Shown here one piece after another: positions 39,071 to 43,232 of a stretch of 43,232 bases of DNA; the first letter of the stretch is position 1; every line of letters starts with the position of its first letter. Under the pieces are notes generated by a model that was not told the DNA's origin, searched no databases, and worked only from the letters and a program-made list of their open reading frames with translations. Both the position numbers and the translations under genes were made by a program. The stretch is taken from contig CBDCPI010000005.1 in NCBI GenBank assembly GCA_965220245.1, positions 1 to 43,232 of the forward strand. The letters run 5' to 3'. This stretch comes from CBDCPI01 sp965220245 (GTDB lineage: Bacteria; Chloroflexota; Dehalococcoidia; Lucifugimonadales; UBA3495).

Positions 39071-39972
39071 GTCTTGACCTCGCTCTCTTGGGGCTCCACC
39101 CGGTCAATCTCCTGGGTAAAGACGCCTCTAAGAGCTATCTCTTCCGAGGCGACCGCGATGATGTCGTCAGTCTCCATGGTCACTAGAGGTTTGGCCGACC
39201 ATTGGTCTTTGGCGTAGCCCAAGCCGTCTTTGGTCGAAACCAGGTAGGTGAAGGTCCCGTCCAGGTCGCCCAGAGAGGCCCGCAATGCTTGGTCCAAGGA
39301 GTCGCCCCGGGAGAGCTTGTCAGCCAAGTAGACGGCGATCAACTCCGAGTCGTTGCCGGTCTGGAAGCGGTGACCGTCGTCTTCGTAGCTGCGCTTGAGC
39401 TTATGGTAGTTGGTCAACTGCCCATTATGGACCACCGTGATGTCGGTAAACGGATAGGCCCAGAAGGGATGGGCGTGGTTCACGTCGACCCGGCTCTCGG
39501 TGGCCATGCGCACGTGGCCGATACCGTGAGTGCCGGTAAGCTGGCTCATGGCGTGAACCCGGTCCATCACCACCGGCGTGCCCACGTCCTTGATGACCTC
39601 CGAAGACTCACCGATGCTGTGCAGGGCGACTCCCGGAGTATTCAGAAGCGCCTCGGCCAGATCGGGAACCTCTCCCTCGAAGTTCACTGTCAGCCGGAGA
39701 AATTGGCCCCAAGCCCGCCGCGTCCGCACCACGCCGCCGGTTTTCAGCACCGATTCCTCGGTCCGGGCCAGTACTGCGGCTGCCTGAGAGGCATCATCGG
39801 TCCAGACCCGGATAACCAGGTCGCCCTCAATGTCCTCGCCGACGACGGTTACCCCGGTGGAGTCCTTACCCCGGTGGGTCATAGACTCCAGCATCTTGAC
39901 CAACTCTCCACCGATGGGGGCTGGGCCTTGAACCGCACTATGTTTATAAAGGATGCCGCTGACGCCGCACAC
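39058..39972 (-). CDS. mgsA: N-methylglutamate synthase subunit A (class II glutamine amidotransferase)
   Basis: The 304-residue product starts Met-Cys-Gly-Val-Ser-Gly-Ile, with Cys2 as the N-terminal nucleophile after Met removal. It has MTHRGKDSTGVTVVG, GTHGIGHVRMATESRVDVNHAHPFWAYPFTDITVVHNGQLTN and GNDSELIAVYLADK, typical of Ntn amidotransferases. It would release methylamine from gamma-glutamylmethylamide. The start is GTG 39972 with AGGTG upstream. A sigma70-like promoter lies about 75-100 bases upstream. Together with mgsB and mgsC it forms the three-gene synthase; separate mgs genes, rather than a single fused gltB, are a mark of this pathway. Confidence 0.85.
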   Translation of the reverse strand: MCGVSGILYKHSAVQGPAPIGGELVKMLESMTHRGKDSTGVTVVGEDIEGDLVIRVWTDDASQAAAVLARTEESVLKTGGVVRTRRAWGQFLRLTVNFEGEVPDLAEALLNTPGVALHSIGESSEVIKDVGTPVVMDRVHAMSQLTGTHGIGHVRMATESRVDVNHAHPFWAYPFTDITVVHNGQLTNYHKLKRSYEDDGHRFQTGNDSELIAVYLADKLSRGDSLDQALRASLGDLDGTFTYLVSTKDGLGYAKDQWSAKPLVTMETDDIIAVASEEIALRGVFTQEIDRVEPQESEVKTWLL

Positions 39973-40044
39973 TATGGCACCTATTCCAGATTTTGGCGAC
40001 TTCGGACGTAGAGGTCACGTCCCCAGTCCGGTTAAGATGGAAGC

Positions 40045-40074
40045 AGTGTAGCCAAGCCCAACGAATCGCGTCAA
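40045..40074 (-). promoter_or_regulatory. Predicted sigma70-like promoter of the mgs operon
   Basis: On the minus strand TTGACG (40074-40069) and TACACT (40050-40045) are separated by 18 bases. A transcript starting near 40038 would have a 65-base leader before mgsA at 39972. No other pair in the 130-base gap is as good. It has no extended -10 TG. Regulation beyond this is unknown. Confidence 0.5.
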
Positions 40075-40102
40075 GGGCGGGGAAGGAGCGCACCGGCAAA
40101 CA

Positions 40103-40582
40103 TCAATCGACACAGAGGTCCGCCCGATTCAACAGGCTTTGGTGGGTTGAAGTCACGTCATCGCGTATCAACGTGGTGTAAACCCGGCCCCTGGGGCTAT
40201 TGATAATATGCGGGTCTTGAAAGTCATCCTGGAGAGCCCGGTCGTTGGAATAAAGCAGTCTGGCCCCGCTCATTCTCGCTAACGCGAGGACATGTTCATC
40301 GTTGTTGGACTGGCAAACCCGCTGTTGCTCAAGAGCCTTCGTCTCAACCTCAACCTCTCTATCTGAAACATCCTTTGTACTACCCATTAGTCTCAACTGA
40401 GCATACACTTTCATAAAATTTCCGTTTCTTCCATCGTCGGATAGTTCGCTTCTAAGCTTGCCTCCTAAAGCCAACGTACCGCCGTTAGGTCTAAGCAGCC
40501 AATCCAAGAAGAATTTCCCCGCCTCCGAATTAGTATTACCAAAAACTTGGTCCCTCACGTTAGCATCTACGATTGCGCACAT
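40103..40582 (-). CDS. PIN-like domain protein downstream of an ATPase
   Basis: The 159-residue product begins MCAIVDANVRDQVFG with an acidic residue (Asp7) at the position typical of PIN nucleases. It later has VCQSNNDEHVLALARMSGARLLYSNDRALQDDFQDP with further acidic positions (the Asn-Asp-Glu-His and Asn-Asp-Arg motifs). The fold assignment rests on this pattern. It starts immediately after the ATPase stop with no gap. An RNase effector controlled by the ATPase would fit known two-gene defence layouts, but that is inference. The end reads TSTHQSLLNRADLCVD. Confidence 0.65.
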   Translation of the reverse strand: MCAIVDANVRDQVFGNTNSEAGKFFLDWLLRPNGGTLALGGKLRSELSDDGRNGNFMKVYAQLRLMGSTKDVSDREVEVETKALEQQRVCQSNNDEHVLALARMSGARLLYSNDRALQDDFQDPHIINSPRGRVYTTLIRDDVTSTHQSLLNRADLCVD

Positions 40583-41929
40583 CTAAAGACCAATTGAACG
40601 CCGCAGTTCATCACTGAAAAACTGTCGGTAACCGTTCGGCACGCCCAGGATGTTCCCCTGTTTGTCCAACCGCAGTGAGTGGATGGTCCCTTCGAGGTCA
40701 TTCGGCTCGAAGAAAAGAATCGAAACATCATCGGGCTTGAGTCCAGTCTTTTGATCGCGAATGTCCATGAGAACACGATCAAGAATATAGTCGCTGTGTG
40801 TTTCCACAACCAACTGCCGATTCGGACCAGCGATGGAACAAAACAGGGTACCCAAGGCGGCCTGAGCGCTGGGGTGTAAGTGCACTTCCGGTTGTTGCAG
40901 CAAGAATAGGGGAGCCGGTTGGGGCTTGAATAATTCAGTTAACAGTGGGAGAGCTTGGCTGACCCCGTATCCTACGTCGATAATGTTTCTGCTGTATCCC
41001 TTGGACCGTTTCCCGAACTTTCTGACTTTCACCTGGAATGGATCGGCGTCCGTCTTACCGAAAGACTCTATATATATTTCGTTAAACAATCCGGAGACCT
41101 GGCCAAAATTCTCCAAGGCGAGCTTCAATTGGTGCCATTCTTTCTGATCGCGTCGCGATAAATTCGCCAAGTAGGTCGGGACATAGTCGCCTCTTGGGTC
41201 TGAGAAGGGTTGGCTAGGGTCGTAGGTCCGTCTCGGCTGTGCCCGGAGAGGCGCACCCGCGAATGAGGCGGTTCCAGACCAATGCACTCGACGTCTTAAC
41301 GCTGACTCTAATTCCCCTGCGGCGTCCAAATCGCCTTGAGTGGGCAGGCCATCATCGCTAGAAGCGTTTGGATTGGCGGTGGTTTCAACTCTCCGATAAT
41401 CTTCACGCCAAACATGCCGTAACAAAACGGTAAGGGGCATTAAAATAGGCGCGCCGACACCTGATAAGCCTGCTGGAACTAACCGCTCCCATTCGTTTTG
41501 TTGCCTCCGAAAACGGACCAACTCCTGCCCGTTACTTGTAGTGTCTACTTCGATCCAAGTGTCCTTTCCTGTTAACCTCCGCCTTGTCGGGTAAGGTACA
41601 CCTTCCCTTTCTTTGAAGGTGACCAGCAAGGAGACCGGTCCCTGTTCGGGAGACGATTCAGCGAATTCCAACCCGGCTTCAAAAAAATCCGCGCTGCCTC
41701 CTCTGCCACCCCGATGATGGGCGATGTCTCTGAAAGTGCCCAGATCGTATGGGTCCTCCCGAAAATCCGGTACTATGTACTCGGCGGCGACCCTCCAGAG
41801 AGCTCTCAACAGCGCGAGAAATGATGTCTTTCCGGTACTGTTTTCCCCTACAAGAAGGGTCAGCGGAGCCAATCGCGCGGTCTGTTCTTCGCTAAAGCAC
41901 CTAAAATTCTTAAGAGTGACTGTATCCAT
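40583..41929 (-). CDS. ABC/OLD-type AAA ATPase (DUF3696-like), possible defence component
   Basis: The 448-residue product starts MDTVTLKNFRCFSEEQTARL, with Walker A GENSTGKTS at 28-36. After a long insert it has IIDVGYGVSQALPLLTELF (signature-like), then LFLLQQPEVHLHPSAQAALGTLFCS (Walker B with the glutamate) and RQLVVETHSDYILDRVLMD (switch histidine). These features match the SMC-like OLD/AAA_21 class, and the C-terminal QQPEVHLHPSAQ region is like DUF3696 proteins. No TOPRIM domain is visible. It is coupled to the PIN-like gene. Such ATPase-plus-nuclease pairs are often antiphage systems; no specific known system is identified. Confidence 0.78.
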   Translation of the reverse strand: MDTVTLKNFRCFSEEQTARLAPLTLLVGENSTGKTSFLALLRALWRVAAEYIVPDFREDPYDLGTFRDIAHHRGGRGGSADFFEAGLEFAESSPEQGPVSLLVTFKEREGVPYPTRRRLTGKDTWIEVDTTSNGQELVRFRRQQNEWERLVPAGLSGVGAPILMPLTVLLRHVWREDYRRVETTANPNASSDDGLPTQGDLDAAGELESALRRRVHWSGTASFAGAPLRAQPRRTYDPSQPFSDPRGDYVPTYLANLSRRDQKEWHQLKLALENFGQVSGLFNEIYIESFGKTDADPFQVKVRKFGKRSKGYSRNIIDVGYGVSQALPLLTELFKPQPAPLFLLQQPEVHLHPSAQAALGTLFCSIAGPNRQLVVETHSDYILDRVLMDIRDQKTGLKPDDVSILFFEPNDLEGTIHSLRLDKQGNILGVPNGYRQFFSDELRRSIGL

Positions 41930-42224
41930 AAGCCGGGCCTAGTGGGTTAGAGACTGGGAGCGCAATTGGTATGGATCTTAGATGATCGTACCATAGAGTC
42001 ATTTAAGACACACCGTCGATGCGATTCCGCATCACCCAGAGACCCTTGATGCTAGCGTAGACCGGGACCGATCCAGCGGAGTCCTTGCCGAAGAGAATCA
42101 TAGACACCGGCACATAAATAACGCGCTGGCGACGGAACTCTAGCCATGAAACTCTGGTGTCAAAGCGCGATCCGCCGACCGCGAATACGTTTGGGCAGGG
42201 GAGAAGAAAAGGGAGCGCAGAGTC
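41930..42224. other. Gap of 295 bases, no gene seen
   Basis: No gene, repeat or RNA is recognised between the ATPase start and the end of the TldD/PmbA-like gene. The region is AT-richer near 41975-42010, where the ATPase promoter may lie, but no convincing pair of boxes was found. Confidence 0.4.
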
Positions 42225-43232
42225 TTACACGGTCACGCCGGTAAAGTTGAAGCTTTGTAGTTTCAAGGCGGGCACCCTAGTGGCAAAGCCGACCTCACTC
42301 AAGACCAGCTTGGTCTCGTTCCCCACGGCTTCCACTGTGGCCAAGGCTTCGACGTAGGACTGGGTGAATCTCAGGTTCTTGACCGGGTAGGCAATCCGGC
42401 CGTCTTCTATCAAGAAGGTGCCGTCACGGGTCATCCCGGTCATCACACAACCCCGGTTGTGCGACAGCCGGGTGTAGTGGAAGCGGGTCACGTATAGTCC
42501 TCGCTGCGTGGAGGCGATCATTTCCTCAACCGTCGAGTCTCCTGCTCCCAGAAACAAGTTGGCGGCATAAGGAGCGCCGGTAAAGTTGACTTGATGACCT
42601 GTAGAGTGTGTGTTTTCCTGCCCGGCGGTATAGGAGTTGTGGACCGGCCCCAAGACCACCCCGTCTTTCACGATGTCCACCCGCTGCCGAGGTATTCCCT
42701 CGGCGTCGAAGGGCGTCGGCCAGCCATCCGGGTCGGCGCCGTCGTCCCAGATGGAGATCGATGGGCTCATGGCGGGTTCACCGATTAACCCGTTCATCCA
42801 ACTGCGGCGTTCTTGGACGGCTTGAGCGCCCATGCCGTAGAGGCTCAGAGCGCCCAGCATGTCATCTACCGCGTAGTGATCCAGCACCACGGTATATTTA
42901 TCGGGTTCCATTGCTACGGGATTTTCTCCCCGGAGGGTCTTGTCAATCGCTTGCACCGCCAACGACCGGGGGTCGATGTCGTCAACCTTCCATGAGCCTC
43001 CCTTGGCCCAGCCGGACGAGGTGTCGCTCATGACGGTGATGAGCAGGCCGGCGAAAGTGCTGGCATGGTAGCCCTTGGCGCCTCGGCTGCTGAACACCGC
43101 TTGCTCTTGGGTCCCGGTGCGGCAGGCCCCGAAAGCATTGAAGCCACGCTCTGCCGCGCTCCGGCAGACGGTAGCCACCATTTGGGCCCGTTCTTGGGGA
43201 GTGTAGGCGGCCGTTGTCTGATCGAAAGAAGC
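42225..43232 (-). CDS. TldD/PmbA family metalloprotease homologue, partial (5' end outside window)
   Basis: The frame is open to the right edge of the window, so the N-terminal part of the gene is missing. The visible part has AAYTPQERAQMVATVCRSAAERGFNAFGACRTG, then GAKGYHASTFAGLLITVMSDTSSGWAKGGSWKVDDIDPRSLAVQAIDKTLRG, and a C-terminal beta-rich part with FTGAPYAANLFLGAGDST, GLYVTRFHYTRLSHNRGCVMTGMTRDGTFLIEDGRIAYPVKNLRFTQSYVEALATVEAVG. This is typical of the C-terminal half of TldD/PmbA proteases, and the RGCVMTGMTRDGTFLIEDG block is characteristic. A TldD partner is not in view. Confidence 0.85.
   Translation of the reverse strand, partial: ASFDQTTAAYTPQERAQMVATVCRSAAERGFNAFGACRTGTQEQAVFSSRGAKGYHASTFAGLLITVMSDTSSGWAKGGSWKVDDIDPRSLAVQAIDKTLRGENPVAMEPDKYTVVLDHYAVDDMLGALSLYGMGAQAVQERRSWMNGLIGEPAMSPSISIWDDGADPDGWPTPFDAEGIPRQRVDIVKDGVVLGPVHNSYTAGQENTHSTGHQVNFTGAPYAANLFLGAGDSTVEEMIASTQRGLYVTRFHYTRLSHNRGCVMTGMTRDGTFLIEDGRIAYPVKNLRFTQSYVEALATVEAVGNETKLVLSEVGFATRVPALKLQSFNFTGVTV

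Overview
This 43.2 kb window looks like chromosomal DNA of an uncultured Chloroflexota bacterium, possibly SAR202 or a related Dehalococcoidia lineage. That is an inference from gene content: four luciferase-like flavin monooxygenases, three Uma2 proteins, sarcosine-oxidase-type genes, dispersed short repeats and NHL/amidohydrolase genes. No rRNA, tRNA or CRISPR array was seen. GC is high, and ribosome-binding sites of the AGGAGG type with ATG, GTG and TTG starts are usual.

Region 1 (1-5.7 kb): a DUF1461 membrane protein divergent from mazG, then grdC and grdA of a glycine-reductase-type system. grdA is a selenoprotein gene. Its in-frame TGA at 4188 lies in the family motif Cys-Phe-Val-Sec and is followed by a hairpin fitting a bacterial SECIS element, so simple ORF calling splits it. 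A hypothetical gene and a DUF7689 gene follow.

Region 2 (5.7-9.6 kb): two diverged, same-orientation IS630-family elements flank a glycine/sarcosine-type N-methyltransferase and the stump of a dehydrogenase. Each transposase carries a C7 run where a -1 frameshift joins two frames. Copy A has a 149-bp miniature element in its right end; copy B is broken by a small indel resembling the local dispersed repeat.

Region 3 (9.6-26.8 kb, mainly + strand): CoA-transferase subunit B, an amidohydrolase, four LLM flavin oxidoreductases, an enoyl-CoA hydratase, an NHL-repeat protein, a zinc alcohol dehydrogenase and a MetX-like hydrolase, probably for breakdown of organic compounds. Inside it lies a second selenoprotein gene of the UGSC family (TGA at 17672) with its own nested hairpin, next to its usual-looking partner gene.

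Region 4 (27.1-40.0 kb, minus strand): an apparently complete N-methylglutamate pathway for methylamine oxidation: mgsA, mgsB, mgsC (N-methylglutamate synthase), gmaS (gamma-glutamylmethylamide synthetase), and mgdB, mgdC, mgdD, mgdA (N-methylglutamate dehydrogenase, sarcosine-oxidase-like), ending in a class I glutamine amidotransferase. Three accessory modules interrupt it in the same orientation: a Uma2 gene, an Mrr_N/MazF-like pair, and a GxxExxY gene bracketed by 36-bp inverted repeats. A good sigma70-like promoter sits upstream of mgsA.

Region 5 (40.1-43.2 kb, minus strand): a PIN-like protein and an ABC/OLD-type ATPase (possible defence or toxin pair) and the 3' part of a TldD/PmbA gene running off the window.

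The most noteworthy content is the pair of hidden selenoproteins, the interrupted methylamine pathway, and the inverted-repeat GxxExxY cassette. The metabolic genes share a theme of C1 and N-methyl compound handling (methylamine, and possibly glycine, sarcosine or betaine).
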